A DNA stretch of 64,000 nucleotides from Halopiger aswanensis (GCF_003610195.1 NZ_RAPO01000001.1:124001-188000), one strand, 5' to 3'. Shown: positions 9,133-17,931, counted from the first letter of the stretch. Notes: generated by a model not told the origin, from the letters alone. Made by a program: numbers and translations.

Positions 9133-9189
9133 CTGCCGCGACGTAATGCGCGACGTACTTTGCGATGACGACGACTAACTGCCGCGACG
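9089..9189 (+). repeat. 46-bp tandem duplication at the 3' end of the HalX gene
   Basis: Bases 9089-9134 are repeated exactly at 9135-9180, and a further 9 bases of the unit follow at 9181-9189. The stop codon (9130-9132) lies in the first copy, so the second copy is untranslated. The 9-bp GCCGCGACG at each boundary is the microhomology expected for replication slippage. Confidence 0.95.
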
Positions 9190-9207
9190 ATACTTGTGCA
9201 GAGTCGG

Positions 9208-11148
9208 TTAGTCGACGGTCGACTCCGGCCGTGATTCCGGTTCCGGAACCTCGAGCGTCATCACGTCTCGAATCTCGATCCGCGTGCCGCCCTCGGAACC
9301 GCGTTCGATCGAGAGCGTCCAGTCGTGGGCTTCGGCGATCGCCTTGACGAGCGCCAGTCCGAGCCCTTCGATAGCCGTCTCGTCGTCGGTACTGGGATCC
9401 AGCAGCCGGTCGTGGGTTCCCGGATGTACCTCGGCCGCGTCGTCGCGCATGAAGAAGCCCCGCGACCGGTCGGCATTCTCGACGCCGATCACGTCGATCC
9501 AGACCGTCACATCGCTGCGGCTGCGGCTCCGAGACGCGACGTCGTCGAAGGCCGTCTCGAGGAGGTGGACGAACCGGTCGGCGTCGGCCCGTAGCGTCGC
9601 CGGCCGCTCGACGATAACGGCGTCGTCGTCCAGTCGCGAGCCATCGAGGGCCTCCTCGATGGCGCTCTCGAGGTGGATCCGACTGCGCGTCCGCACCGAG
9701 GAGGCGTTGCGGGCGAACTCCTTGACGTCGTCGACGAGCCGTTCGGCGCGGTCGAGGGTCGTCTCGACGGAGTCCTCCGCGAGGGGGAACTGCCAGTCGT
9801 CGGTTGCGTCGTCGGACTGCGTCCGACTGCTCGAGGATCGACGGTCCTCGCCGTCCTCGAGGGCTTCGGCGACCGTCTCGAGTTGGCGCTTGAGGTCGTT
9901 CGAGAGGATGTCGGCGACGCCTTCCAGGCGTTCGGTGCGGCGCTCGAGTTCAGCGGTTCGCTCGCGCAGCACGCGTTCGCGGTCGGCCCGATCGAGGGCC
10001 GCGCGCGTGTTCTCGACGAGCGTCGAGATCAGTTCGACGTCCGTTTCGTCGAACCGGTTGGGCTCGAGGGCGCCGGTCATGAGGACGCCGTGGGTACCGA
10101 TCGGAGCGATGATCTCCGAGCGGATCGGCGTCTCCGGATTGTAGAGTTCCTCCCGGGACGCGAGGTCGTCGAACCGCTCGACGTCGCCGGCCTCGAAGGC
10201 TTCCCAGACCAACCCCTCGCCGGGGTAGAACCGCGGGAGGCCCCCGAACTCGTCGTGCGCACCGGCGGTGCCGGCGACCGGCTCGAGGTAGCCGTGTTCC
10301 TCCTCGAGGAGCCAGACGCCGCTGATCGGCAGATCGAGCAGGTCGCTGCCCGAGTGGACGGCGATCGCACAGATCTCCTCGGGGTCGTCGGAGTCGAGGA
10401 GCCACCGCGTGACCTGGTGTAAGGAGGCGGCGACGCGCTCGTACTCGTGCTGGTCGGTGACGTCCCGGAGGACGCAGGCGACGGTCGCCGCGTCGTCCTC
10501 GATCGGGACGAAGCGGAACTCCCCCATCCGCTCCGTGCCGTCGGCGGCGGTAAAGGGCGCCTCGAGGCGGCGCGTTTCGGCGGTGCCGATGTCGATGTCG
10601 GTGATCGCGCGGCCGATCTCGACCGCGTCGTCGTCGTCGATCGCGGCCAGCTCCGGGAGGATCTCGACGTGTTCGCCGACGAGGTCCTCGCGATCGGCGC
10701 CGAGAATCCGTTTCATGGCGCCGTTGACCGAGACGATCTCCCGGTTGCGGTCCAGCGTCACGACGCCGTCGCTGATGGCCTCGACGACGGCGGCGTGCTG
10801 GGCCAGCGACGTCTCCTGGCGCTTGCGCTCGGTGACGTCGCGCATGTACACCGAGAGCCCGGTTTCGGAGGGGTAGGCCTTGGCCTCGAACCAGGTCTCG
10901 AGTCGGGTGTGGTAGACCTCGAAGGAGACGGGGACCTGCTCGTCCATCGCCCGGTGGAAGCCGTCGGGAAACTGCGTCTCGACGGTTTCGGGGAACTCGT
11001 CCCACATAACTCGGCCGATCAGCTCCGCGCGCGAACGCTTGAGGAGGGACTCGGCGCGCGCGTTGAGATAGGTAAAGCGGAAATCCGTATCGAGGGCGAA
11101 GAATGCGTCCGTAATCCGGTCGAGCGCCGGTATCGATCGCCGCGTCAC
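9208..11148 (-). CDS. PAS-PAS-GAF histidine kinase-like protein lacking the phosphoacceptor His
   Basis: 646 aa, GTG start at 11148, with no membrane segment. The domains are PAS (residues ~7-108), PAS (~118-232), GAF (~240-390), coiled coil, HisKA-like (~405-485) and HATPase-like (~515-628). The usual SHDLRNPL H-box reads SNDLKRQL, placing Asn417 where the phosphoaccepting His should be. The N-box Asn (NAVEHG in relatives) is not recognisable (FDDVASRS), and the G1 box is degraded. Only GLGLALVKAIAEAH resembles an intact G2 box. It is therefore probably a sensory pseudokinase, and it converges on the HalX gene. Confidence 0.8.
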   Translation of the reverse strand: MTRRSIPALDRITDAFFALDTDFRFTYLNARAESLLKRSRAELIGRVMWDEFPETVETQFPDGFHRAMDEQVPVSFEVYHTRLETWFEAKAYPSETGLSVYMRDVTERKRQETSLAQHAAVVEAISDGVVTLDRNREIVSVNGAMKRILGADREDLVGEHVEILPELAAIDDDDAVEIGRAITDIDIGTAETRRLEAPFTAADGTERMGEFRFVPIEDDAATVACVLRDVTDQHEYERVAASLHQVTRWLLDSDDPEEICAIAVHSGSDLLDLPISGVWLLEEEHGYLEPVAGTAGAHDEFGGLPRFYPGEGLVWEAFEAGDVERFDDLASREELYNPETPIRSEIIAPIGTHGVLMTGALEPNRFDETDVELISTLVENTRAALDRADRERVLRERTAELERRTERLEGVADILSNDLKRQLETVAEALEDGEDRRSSSSRTQSDDATDDWQFPLAEDSVETTLDRAERLVDDVKEFARNASSVRTRSRIHLESAIEEALDGSRLDDDAVIVERPATLRADADRFVHLLETAFDDVASRSRSRSDVTVWIDVIGVENADRSRGFFMRDDAAEVHPGTHDRLLDPSTDDETAIEGLGLALVKAIAEAHDWTLSIERGSEGGTRIEIRDVMTLEVPEPESRPESTVD

Positions 11149-11294
11149 GGTCGATCACCCGCGATCGAATCTGAATCCGAACCCGAACTCGAGTCCGAGC
11201 CCGGATCAGAATTCGGACGGCTGAACCAACCTACACCTGCGGGTGGCCGCGCGTCGATCCCGCTCGCGTGAAGGTTGTCGTTCACTGTCACCAT
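11145..11294 (-). CDS. Possible 49-aa leader ORF overlapping the kinase start
   Basis: ATG at 11294. The TGA (11145-11147) overlaps the kinase GTG in a GTGA arrangement that would allow translational coupling. The C-terminal half is a Ser/Asp/Gly run. An AAATACTG element 20-27 nt upstream of the ATG would suit a leaderless transcript. Third-position GC looks lower than in neighbouring genes, so coding status is uncertain. Confidence 0.3.
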   Translation of the reverse strand: MVTVNDNLHASGIDARPPAGVGWFSRPNSDPGSDSSSGSDSDSIAGDRP

Positions 11295-11300
11295 TGCCCA

Positions 11301-11434
11301 ACAGTCAAGCAGTATTTCACGAAGGCCGTATTTGACTGTCGTGGCCGAACCGTACGGAACGTCGGGACATATACCCATTGATGACTATCCGCGTACCGGC
11401 CGCGTTCCGCTCGAAGCTGTTCGAGAACAGTCAA
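11301..11434. promoter_or_regulatory. ACAGTCAA motif cluster and palindrome in the longest gene-free stretch
   Basis: The 324-bp gap between the kinase and the PfpI gene holds ACAGTCAA at 11301-11308, its exact reverse complement TTGACTGT at 11332-11339, and a third copy at 11427-11434. A palindrome CTGTTC-GA-GAACAG at 11417-11430 overlaps the third copy. The first pair flanks the presumed promoter for minus-strand transcription of the kinase. The repetition suggests a regulator-binding motif; which regulator is unknown. Confidence 0.4.
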
Positions 11435-11471
11435 AAACGGAGGTCGACCGATCGACGACGATTCGGCGACG

Positions 11472-12029
11472 TTACGCCCCGGCGAACGCCTCGAGAATCG
11501 ACTCGCAGAAGGCCTCGAGATCGTCCGGGTTGCGGCTGGTCACGAGTCCGTCGTCGACGACGGCCTCCTCGTCGACCCACTCGCCGCCAGCGTTGCGGAT
11601 GTCCGTCTGCAAACTGGGGTAGGAGGTCAGCGTCCGACCGTCGACGACGTCCGCTTCGACCAGCAGCCACGGCCCGTGGCAGATGACGCCCGCCGGCTTG
11701 CCGGCCGTCACGTGCGAGCGGAGCAGTTCGACGGCGTCCTCGTTCGCGCGCAGGGTGTCCGCGCCGACGGTGCCGCCGGGGACGATCACCGCGTCGTAAT
11801 CGTCCGCGGAGACCTCGTCGAAGGTCTTCTCGACCTCGTACATCTCGCTCTCCTCGAGATCGTCGTTGACGGTCTGTGCCTCGCCGGTCTCGCTCCCGAG
11901 GACGTCGACGGTTGCGCCGGCCTCGGAGACGGCGTCCTTGGGCTCGGTGAACTCGATCTCCTCCGTCCCTTCGGGGGCGATGAAGATCGCGACGGTCGTA
12001 TCCTCGAGTGAGTGTTGGGAGTCGCTCAT
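11472..12029 (-). CDS. DJ-1/PfpI family protein
   Basis: 185 aa from ATG at 12029; upstream in-frame sequence is Arg/Ser-rich and unlikely to be coded. The nucleophile elbow is GVICHGPWLL (Cys117-His118), and an N-terminal Glu motif lies in APEGTEEIEF, as in PfpI/YhbO-type proteins. Family members are described as cysteine hydrolases, glyoxalases or deglycases in stress defence; the exact activity is not resolved by sequence. It is 134 bp from the Eis-like gene on the same strand. Confidence 0.88.
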   Translation of the reverse strand: MSDSQHSLEDTTVAIFIAPEGTEEIEFTEPKDAVSEAGATVDVLGSETGEAQTVNDDLEESEMYEVEKTFDEVSADDYDAVIVPGGTVGADTLRANEDAVELLRSHVTAGKPAGVICHGPWLLVEADVVDGRTLTSYPSLQTDIRNAGGEWVDEEAVVDDGLVTSRNPDDLEAFCESILEAFAGA

Positions 12030-12163
12030 CGCCTCGATCCAGGGTCGGGACGCGGACAAGGGTTCGACCTGCCGTTGCAGATTGACGCGATCTGTGCCGG
12101 TCGGCGCGACACTCGAGGCCGGTGCGGACTGCGACCGAGACGAGTGTCGACGCACCTACCGCA

Positions 12164-13399
12164 TCAGAACCGATCGCCGAGGTAGACCGCCGTCTCGGGG
12201 AACAGCGCCTCGAGCGTCTCAAGGGTGGCTGAGTCGCCGGTTTCGAGCCGTCCAGTTCGCTCGAGGTCGGTCGCCGAGCGGTAGCCGACGACGAGTTGCG
12301 AGAGGGCGCCGATGTCGAGGCGCGCGTCGGTCGTCTCCTCGGCAGCTCGGTCGCACGTCCCTCGGCCGTCCGAAACCGAGAGCGCGAACGTCCCCTCGTT
12401 CCAGTCGGCGACCGGATCCGTCACCGAGAGCGTGACCGATGCGGGCGCCTCGAGGTCGGGGTAGGACAGCGCAGAGAGCGTCTCGGCGACATCGACGATC
12501 CGTACCATCGGCCCCGTCTTGACCGTCGTCTCGAAGGCATCCGGGCGCTGCGCGATATCGAGCAGCGAGACGTCGGTAGGCAGCCGGAGCCGAACGCGTT
12601 CGACCTGCGAATCGTGCTTGTGGCAGAACGAAAGGAGGGCCAGCAGGGCGTCGTGATCGGCGAACGCCGGCTCGAAGACGTCCAGCGTCCGGCCCTCGCG
12701 GGTCGGCTCGTCGTCGATCGTGTAGATCAGGTACCCTCGCACGTCGCCGTCGCGCTCGTAGGCGTAGACGAACGGGTCGGTATCGTAGTTCTCGAGCAGC
12801 CGGCACTGCCACCACTCCCGGTCGCGCTCGAGCGCGAGCGCGTACCGCTCGGCGTAGCGCTCGTAAGCGGGCTCGAGGGTATCGTACTCGTCGGAATCGA
12901 CGGGGAAGAACGATCCCTCACGATCGCCGTCGACCGCCGCCGTCGCGAACGAGAGGTCGGTCGGCTCGCACTCGTGGAACGCGATCCGGTTGCTGGTGTC
13001 CCAGCCGAACTGCCGGTAGAAGGCGTACTCGAACGGCCAAAGAACCGAAAATCGGTCCCCGCGCTCGCGGTACTCCTCGAGGGAGCGCTCGAGCATCGTC
13101 CCGACGTAGCCGCCGCGGCGGTGTTCGGGCGGGGTCGCGACCGCCGCGAGACCGGCGGTCGGATGGCGGTCGCCGCGAACGCGGGCGTTCAGCCAGTAGT
13201 GGCGACAGACGCAGCGCGGATCGGCGTCCGGGCCCGTCTCGCCGTCGGCGAACACGCCGCGCGGGTTGCCGAGCAGCGCACGCGGCGTGTCGTGTTCCTC
13301 GGGGTCGTACGCCGGCGGCCCCTGCTCGGGCGCGAAAGCGTACATCCGGTACTCGTGGAAGAGCTCCCGGCGATCCGGAATGGGGCGATAGTCGACCAT
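12164..13399 (-). CDS. Eis-like GNAT N-acetyltransferase
   Basis: 411 aa, the length of the Eis family (tandem GNAT folds followed by an SCP2-like domain). The acetyl-CoA loop is seen at residues 94-100 (RRGGYVG), followed by an aromatic-rich stretch FSVLWPFEYAFYRQFGW that is characteristic of the family. The C-terminal third (LSVTDPVADWNEGTFALSVSDG and on) matches the SCP2-like part. Mycobacterial Eis acetylates aminoglycosides and protein lysines; the haloarchaeal substrate is unknown. Confidence 0.85.
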   Translation of the reverse strand: MVDYRPIPDRRELFHEYRMYAFAPEQGPPAYDPEEHDTPRALLGNPRGVFADGETGPDADPRCVCRHYWLNARVRGDRHPTAGLAAVATPPEHRRGGYVGTMLERSLEEYRERGDRFSVLWPFEYAFYRQFGWDTSNRIAFHECEPTDLSFATAAVDGDREGSFFPVDSDEYDTLEPAYERYAERYALALERDREWWQCRLLENYDTDPFVYAYERDGDVRGYLIYTIDDEPTREGRTLDVFEPAFADHDALLALLSFCHKHDSQVERVRLRLPTDVSLLDIAQRPDAFETTVKTGPMVRIVDVAETLSALSYPDLEAPASVTLSVTDPVADWNEGTFALSVSDGRGTCDRAAEETTDARLDIGALSQLVVGYRSATDLERTGRLETGDSATLETLEALFPETAVYLGDRF

Positions 13400-13477
13400 A
13401 CGGACGAACGCGCAGGCGACGATGAAAACGGTGCTGGTAGCGCCCGGCAGATCCCTTCCGCTGTCCGCGAACCGCCG

Positions 13478-14635
13478 TCAGACGTGGTCTTCGACGAACG
13501 CCTCGAGTCGGTTCAGCGCCTTGCGCAGGTCGTCGAGGCCGGTCGCGTAGGAGACGCGGAGGTGGCCCTCGCCGCCGGCGCCGAAGACGTCGCCGGGGAC
13601 GACGGCGACGCCCTGCTCGCGCAGTACCGCTTCGGCGAACTCCTCGGCCGTCCAGCCCTCCGGAACTTCGGGGAAGCAGTAGAACGCGCCCTTAGCCTCG
13701 AAGACGTCCATCCCGATCTCGCGGAACCGCGAGAGGACGAACTGGCGGCGCCGATCGTACTGCTCGACCATCTCTCGGACGTCGCCGTCGCAGGAATCCA
13801 GCGCCTCGAGGGCCGCGTGCTGGGCCGTCGTCGGCGCCGAGAGCATCGTGTACTGGTGGATCTTGTTCATCGCGCCGATGACGTCGGCGGGGCCGAGCGC
13901 GTAGCCCAGCCGGAGGCCGGTCATCGCGTGGGCCTTCGAGAACCCGTTGAAGACGACGGTCCGCTCGCGCATGCCCGGCAGCGTCGCGATGGAGGTGTGG
14001 TCGCCCTCGTAGGTGAGTTCGGCGTAGATCTCGTCGGCCAGCACGGTCAGGTCGTGCTCGCGGGCGAACTCGGCGACCGGCTCGAGGTCGGACTCGCGCA
14101 TGATCGCGCCGGTCGGGTTGTTCGGGTAGCACAGGACGAGCAGGTCGGCCTCGCTCGCGCCGGCCGCCTCGAGGGCGTCGACGGTGAGCCGGAAGTCGTC
14201 TTCCTTCTTCGTCGGGACGGACAGGACCTCGCCGCCGGCGAAGATCACGCCCGGCTCGTAGGAGATGTACGACGGCTGGGCGATCGCGACGGTGTCGCCG
14301 GGATCGACCAGCGCGCGGAAGGCGAGGTCGACGGCCTCGCTCGCGCCGGCCGTGACGATGATCTCCTCGTCGGCGCCGTAGCCCAGATCGAACCGGTCGG
14401 CGACGTAGTCGCTGATCGCCTCGCGGAGTTCCCGCTTGCCGCGGTTGGCCGTGTAGGAGGTCTTCCCCTGCTCTAGGGACGTGATCGCGGCGTCGCGGGC
14501 GGCCCACGGCGTCGAGAAGTCGGGTTCGCCGACGCCCAGCGAGATGACCTCGTCGCGCTCCTCGGCGATCTCGAAGAACCGCCGGATACCCGACGGTGGA
14601 ACCGCCTGCACGCGATCTGAGAGTTCGAAGGTCAT
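13478..14635 (-). CDS. PLP-dependent aminotransferase, class I/II
   Basis: 385 aa fold-type I aminotransferase. It has the substrate loop (GVGEPDFSTP), the Asn of PNNPTG (~171-176), Asp201/Tyr204 that position PLP, the Schiff-base Lys234 in FSKAHAMTGLRLGY, and a C-terminal Arg in HLRVSYA. It resembles the archaeal aspartate/aromatic aminotransferase group; substrate preference is not certain. An Lrp/AsnC regulator starts upstream and ends 6 bp before this ATG, so the two form an operon and the regulator probably senses an amino acid tied to this enzyme. Confidence 0.92.
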   Translation of the reverse strand: MTFELSDRVQAVPPSGIRRFFEIAEERDEVISLGVGEPDFSTPWAARDAAITSLEQGKTSYTANRGKRELREAISDYVADRFDLGYGADEEIIVTAGASEAVDLAFRALVDPGDTVAIAQPSYISYEPGVIFAGGEVLSVPTKKEDDFRLTVDALEAAGASEADLLVLCYPNNPTGAIMRESDLEPVAEFAREHDLTVLADEIYAELTYEGDHTSIATLPGMRERTVVFNGFSKAHAMTGLRLGYALGPADVIGAMNKIHQYTMLSAPTTAQHAALEALDSCDGDVREMVEQYDRRRQFVLSRFREIGMDVFEAKGAFYCFPEVPEGWTAEEFAEAVLREQGVAVVPGDVFGAGGEGHLRVSYATGLDDLRKALNRLEAFVEDHV

Positions 14636-14641
14636 GGTGGG

Positions 14642-15127
14642 TCAGGGCGAAACTGAGAGCCGGTCGTCCTCGTCGCCGTCGCCGAGTTCGATCCCGTTCT
14701 CCTTGTAAGAGGTCATCACGTAGTGGGTGACCGTCTGGGTGATCTCGGGGACGGGCGCGACCTTCTCGCTGATGAACTGGGAGACCTCGCGGATCGAGTC
14801 GCCCTCGACCTCCATGTCGAAGTCGTAGTCGCCGCTGACCAGCCGCAGGGCCTTGACCTGCGGGAATCGTGCGAGGCGCTCGGCGATGTCGCCGTAGCCG
14901 GTCTCGCGGTCGAGGCGGACGTTCAACTCGACCTCGGCGCGGACGCGCTCGTCTTCCAGTTTGTCCCAGTCGACGACCGCCTGGTAGCCGCGAACCACGC
15001 CCGCTGCCTCGAGTTCCGCGATTGCTGCCTCGACCTCGTCTTCCTCGAGGTCGGTCATTCGCGCGATGTCGGCGGTGGAGTATCGCGCGTTCTCACGAAG
15101 CAACTCGAGCACCTCGCGTTCGCTCAT
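14642..15127 (-). CDS. Lrp/AsnC family transcriptional regulator
   Basis: 161 aa from ATG at 15127. The N-terminal winged HTH (MSEREVLELLRENARYSTADIA) is followed by an alpha/beta RAM ligand-binding domain (~residues 60-145) containing the family stretch LRLVSGDYDFDMEVEG. Lrp proteins form octamers that bind amino acids. It precedes the aminotransferase by 6 bp. The C-terminal acidic tail is haloarchaeal. The longer frame upstream of 15127 was rejected because it lacks coding character. Confidence 0.9.
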   Translation of the reverse strand: MSEREVLELLRENARYSTADIARMTDLEEDEVEAAIAELEAAGVVRGYQAVVDWDKLEDERVRAEVELNVRLDRETGYGDIAERLARFPQVKALRLVSGDYDFDMEVEGDSIREVSQFISEKVAPVPEITQTVTHYVMTSYKENGIELGDGDEDDRLSVSP

Positions 15128-15243
15128 ACCGCGTGAAAACGCAAGCGCGAGTAAAAACGTTGTTCTTTCCCACGATAAACGAGGAAGGATCGGGCGGTCG
15201 AGACGAGGATCGGGAACCGAGACTCGAGACGCGACTCGACGCG

Positions 15244-15849
15244 TTACCGGTAGTTCTTGAACAGCAGCGCCCGCACGTCGTCTTTCGTCTGGACGTCCTC
15301 GGTGGAGCCGTCGGGCAGCGTCACGGTGTACCGGTAGTCCGCGGAGGACGACTCCTCCCACTTGTCGTCGTGGGTCTCGAGGAGGCTCATCATCTCGTCG
15401 AGCATTTCGTCGTCGTCGGCGTCGCCGCTCTCGCTCTCGCTCCCGTTGTCGCTGCTGTCAGCATCTCCCTCGCCGCCGCCGGACTCGACGCTCGAGTCGT
15501 CCGTGTTCGTACTCGAGTCGTTCGACTCGTCGGTGTCGTCGTCATCCTCGGCCTCGTCGGGATCGGCCGGATCGGCCGTTTCGTCGTAGGACACCTCTTC
15601 GCCGACCGACTCGCCGTCCGCTTCGATCGCGGCACCGACCGAACCGGCGACGTCGTCGGTCGCCGAGGAGTGAAACGCCTCGTCGATCTCGATGTCCACG
15701 TCGGCCTCGCCGTCGATGTTGTCGATCAGAAACTGGACCGCGTCCCGCTCGCGGACGAAGCCGTACTTGCCGACGACCTCCTCGGAAATCTCCTGCCGGA
15801 GTCGCTGGATGAACGCGTACTGTTCGTCCGTGATCTCGAGCGTCTTCAT
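15244..15849 (-). CDS. Haloarchaeal hypothetical protein with acidic linker
   Basis: 201 aa from ATG at 15849. Residues 1-50 (MKTLEITDEQYAFIQRL onward) form a predicted helical domain found in haloarchaeal proteins with CopG-like spacing. Residues ~80-150 are a disordered Asp/Glu/Ser/Thr run. The final ~45 residues (YRYTVTLPDGSTEDVQTKDD) look like a small beta domain. No catalytic motif is visible and the function is unknown. Confidence 0.75.
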   Translation of the reverse strand: MKTLEITDEQYAFIQRLRQEISEEVVGKYGFVRERDAVQFLIDNIDGEADVDIEIDEAFHSSATDDVAGSVGAAIEADGESVGEEVSYDETADPADPDEAEDDDDTDESNDSSTNTDDSSVESGGGEGDADSSDNGSESESGDADDDEMLDEMMSLLETHDDKWEESSSADYRYTVTLPDGSTEDVQTKDDVRALLFKNYR

Positions 15850-15988
15850 AGTCCATCGATGCTGCGGGTGGTACAAATAGGTACGCCGTCACAGACGGCT
15901 CGCTTTTGCGGTCGCACGCGTCGGCGCAGTCGTCCGGGCGGATCCCGCGAGCGGGATTCTTAAGCATCGACGGATTGAACGGTTCGAT

Positions 15989-16597
15989 ATGGTCCTGCAA
16001 GAGTCCGACACCGAACTCGAGGCCGGCGACGCCGCGCCGGACTTCGAATTGCCGGGCGTCGACGGGGAGACGTACACGCTCGAGTCCTTCGCCGACAGCG
16101 AGGCGCTGCTGCTCGTGTTCACCTGTAACCACTGCCCGTACGCGCAGGCGAAGTTCGACCTGCTGAACGAACTGGCCGAGGAGTACGACGACGTCTCGGT
16201 CGTCGGAATCAATCCCAACGACGCCGAGGAGTACCCCGAGGACTCCCTCGAGAAAATGCAGGAGTTCGTCGACGAAGGTCGCATTCGGTACGACGCCTAC
16301 CTGCGCGACGAGAGCCAGGACGTCGCCGCCGAGTACGGTGCTGTCTGTACGCCCGATCCGTTCCTGTTCGAACGCGCGGCGCCACGCGCCGCGGAGAATC
16401 GAGCGGCGGAGCCGCGAGACGAGGACGACGAGTTCCGCCTGGTCTACCAGGGCCGACTCGACGACGCCTTGAACCCCGACGACCAACCGACGCGGTTCCA
16501 CATCCGCGAGGCGATCGACGCCGTGCTGGCCGGGGAGGACGTCGACCTCGAGTGGCAGCCCTCGCAGGGTTGTTCGATCAAGTGGAAAGACGACTAG
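15989..16597 (+). CDS. Thioredoxin-like / peroxiredoxin-type protein with in-frame insertion
   Basis: 202 aa AhpC/TSA-fold protein. The redox motif CNHCPYA (~residues 46-52) follows a typical GDAAPDFELPGVDG start, and VCTPDPFLF supplies the later cis-Pro loop region. Such proteins act as thiol oxidoreductases with an unknown partner. Residues ~129-148 (ERAAPRAAENRAAEPRD region) are an Ala/Arg-rich segment encoded by a GC-rich stretch with two hairpins. It looks like an insertion, because the flanking FLF and FRLVYQGRLDDA would join smoothly without it. Confidence 0.85.
   Translation: MVLQESDTELEAGDAAPDFELPGVDGETYTLESFADSEALLLVFTCNHCPYAQAKFDLLNELAEEYDDVSVVGINPNDAEEYPEDSLEKMQEFVDEGRIRYDAYLRDESQDVAAEYGAVCTPDPFLFERAAPRAAENRAAEPRDEDDEFRLVYQGRLDDALNPDDQPTRFHIREAIDAVLAGEDVDLEWQPSQGCSIKWKDD
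16375..16415 (+). repeat. GC-rich double-hairpin element inside the thioredoxin-like gene
   Basis: There are two perfect inverted repeats: CGCGGCGC (16375-16382) with GCGCCGCG (16386-16393), and GCGGC (16403-16407) with GCCGC (16411-16415). Both have 3-nt loops. The element is in frame and encodes an Ala/Arg-rich segment unlike the rest of the protein. Confidence 0.6.
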
Positions 16598-16719
16598 CGG
16601 GACGCGTTTCGGTTGAGACGCTCGAGTCAGCGAACGACGGACACCGACCGCGCCCGCCGAGGAGGGTGCCAGAAGATGCGACGACGTCCGGAGGTTGAAA
16701 CTGCCGGCTCCGGGCACAA

Positions 16720-17913
16720 ATGCGCGCCTCCCGTACCCGAATTGTCGACGTGGACCACTTCTGCTCTGCAGTCGCAACTTCGCTTCGACCGGACCCGATC
16801 CGGCGCTTTCAGGAGACGCACTTCACCGCGTTCGAGATCCAGTTGCTCGCGACGGCCCTTCTCGTCGTCTTCGTCGGGCTCGGGCTCGTCGCCGCGTCTC
16901 GCATGCGTCCCCTCGTAAGGCGCCGGTACGGGCGGCAACTCGCGGAGATATCCTCGGTACTGGTCGTCGGCGCCGTCGTCGTCTCGTCGGTGTACGCTTT
17001 CACCCTCGTCTGGTGGGTCTCGGGCATCCTCGAGTCCACCCTCGAGATGATGACCGTCGACCGGATGATCGCCACCTACCAGCTCGTGACGGTCGCGATC
17101 GCGCTGACGGCCTACCTCGCGATCCGGTTCGTCAACCGGTCGATCGACAAGCTCGCCCAGACGAAAGCGCTGACGAAACACCAGAGCGAGGTCGCCTACC
17201 ACGTCGCCGATATCGGTATCGTCGCCGCCGCGGGGACCGTGATCTTCACGCTCTGGGGGATCGACCTCACCAACATCTTCATCGGCGCGGGCGCGATCAC
17301 CGCGGTCGTCGCGCTGACGGCCCGGGAGACCCTGGCGGCGATGCTCGCGGGATTCATCCTGCTTTTCACTCGACCGTTTACCGTCGGCGACTGGATTCGG
17401 GTCAACGAGACTTCCGGCATCGTCACCGACGTTACGCTCTTTACCACCCAAATTCAGACGTTCGACGACAAACACGTTCTGGTCCCCAACGACGAGGTGA
17501 CCGACAGCCAACTGACGAACTACTCGAAGAACGATCAACTTCGGATCGACGTGGAAGTCGGCGTCGATTACGACGCCGATATCGAGCACGCTCGGTCGAT
17601 CGTTACGGACGCAGTCGGCGACCTCGAGTCGGTCAAGAACAATCCGAATCCGCAGGTGATCGCCAAACGGTTCGGCGATTCGGCGATCGTGCTCGAGTGT
17701 CGGGCCTGGATCGGCGACCCGACGATGCGCCGGCGACTGGACGCGCGAACCGACGTGATCGAGGCGATCGACGCCGCGTTCGACCGCGAAGGGATCTCGA
17801 TCCCGTTCCCACAGCGCGTGCACGCGGCCCGCGCGGAGGCGCTGCAGGTGGACGGAATCGGCGCCGACCGCGGTCGCTCGTCGCTCGAGGATCGGGCAAC
17901 GGGCGGCGACTGA
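16720..17913 (+). CDS. Mechanosensitive ion channel, MscS family
   Basis: 397 aa. About four N-terminal membrane segments are followed by the pore helix and MscS beta domain. The signature runs from GAGAITAVVALTARETLAAMLAGFILLFTRP (residues broken here: start ~193, end ~223) into the VGDWIRVN beta-domain entry. The C-terminal alpha/beta domain (~270-380) contains VEVGVDYDADIEHAR and PFPQRVHAAR. It releases solutes on hypo-osmotic shock, which is relevant to a halophile. The start at 16720 is the first ATG of the frame; a shorter start is possible. Confidence 0.9.
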   Translation: MRASRTRIVDVDHFCSAVATSLRPDPIRRFQETHFTAFEIQLLATALLVVFVGLGLVAASRMRPLVRRRYGRQLAEISSVLVVGAVVVSSVYAFTLVWWVSGILESTLEMMTVDRMIATYQLVTVAIALTAYLAIRFVNRSIDKLAQTKALTKHQSEVAYHVADIGIVAAAGTVIFTLWGIDLTNIFIGAGAITAVVALTARETLAAMLAGFILLFTRPFTVGDWIRVNETSGIVTDVTLFTTQIQTFDDKHVLVPNDEVTDSQLTNYSKNDQLRIDVEVGVDYDADIEHARSIVTDAVGDLESVKNNPNPQVIAKRFGDSAIVLECRAWIGDPTMRRRLDARTDVIEAIDAAFDREGISIPFPQRVHAARAEALQVDGIGADRGRSSLEDRATGGD

Positions 17914-17931
17914 ATCGAGCTATCGCCGTCG

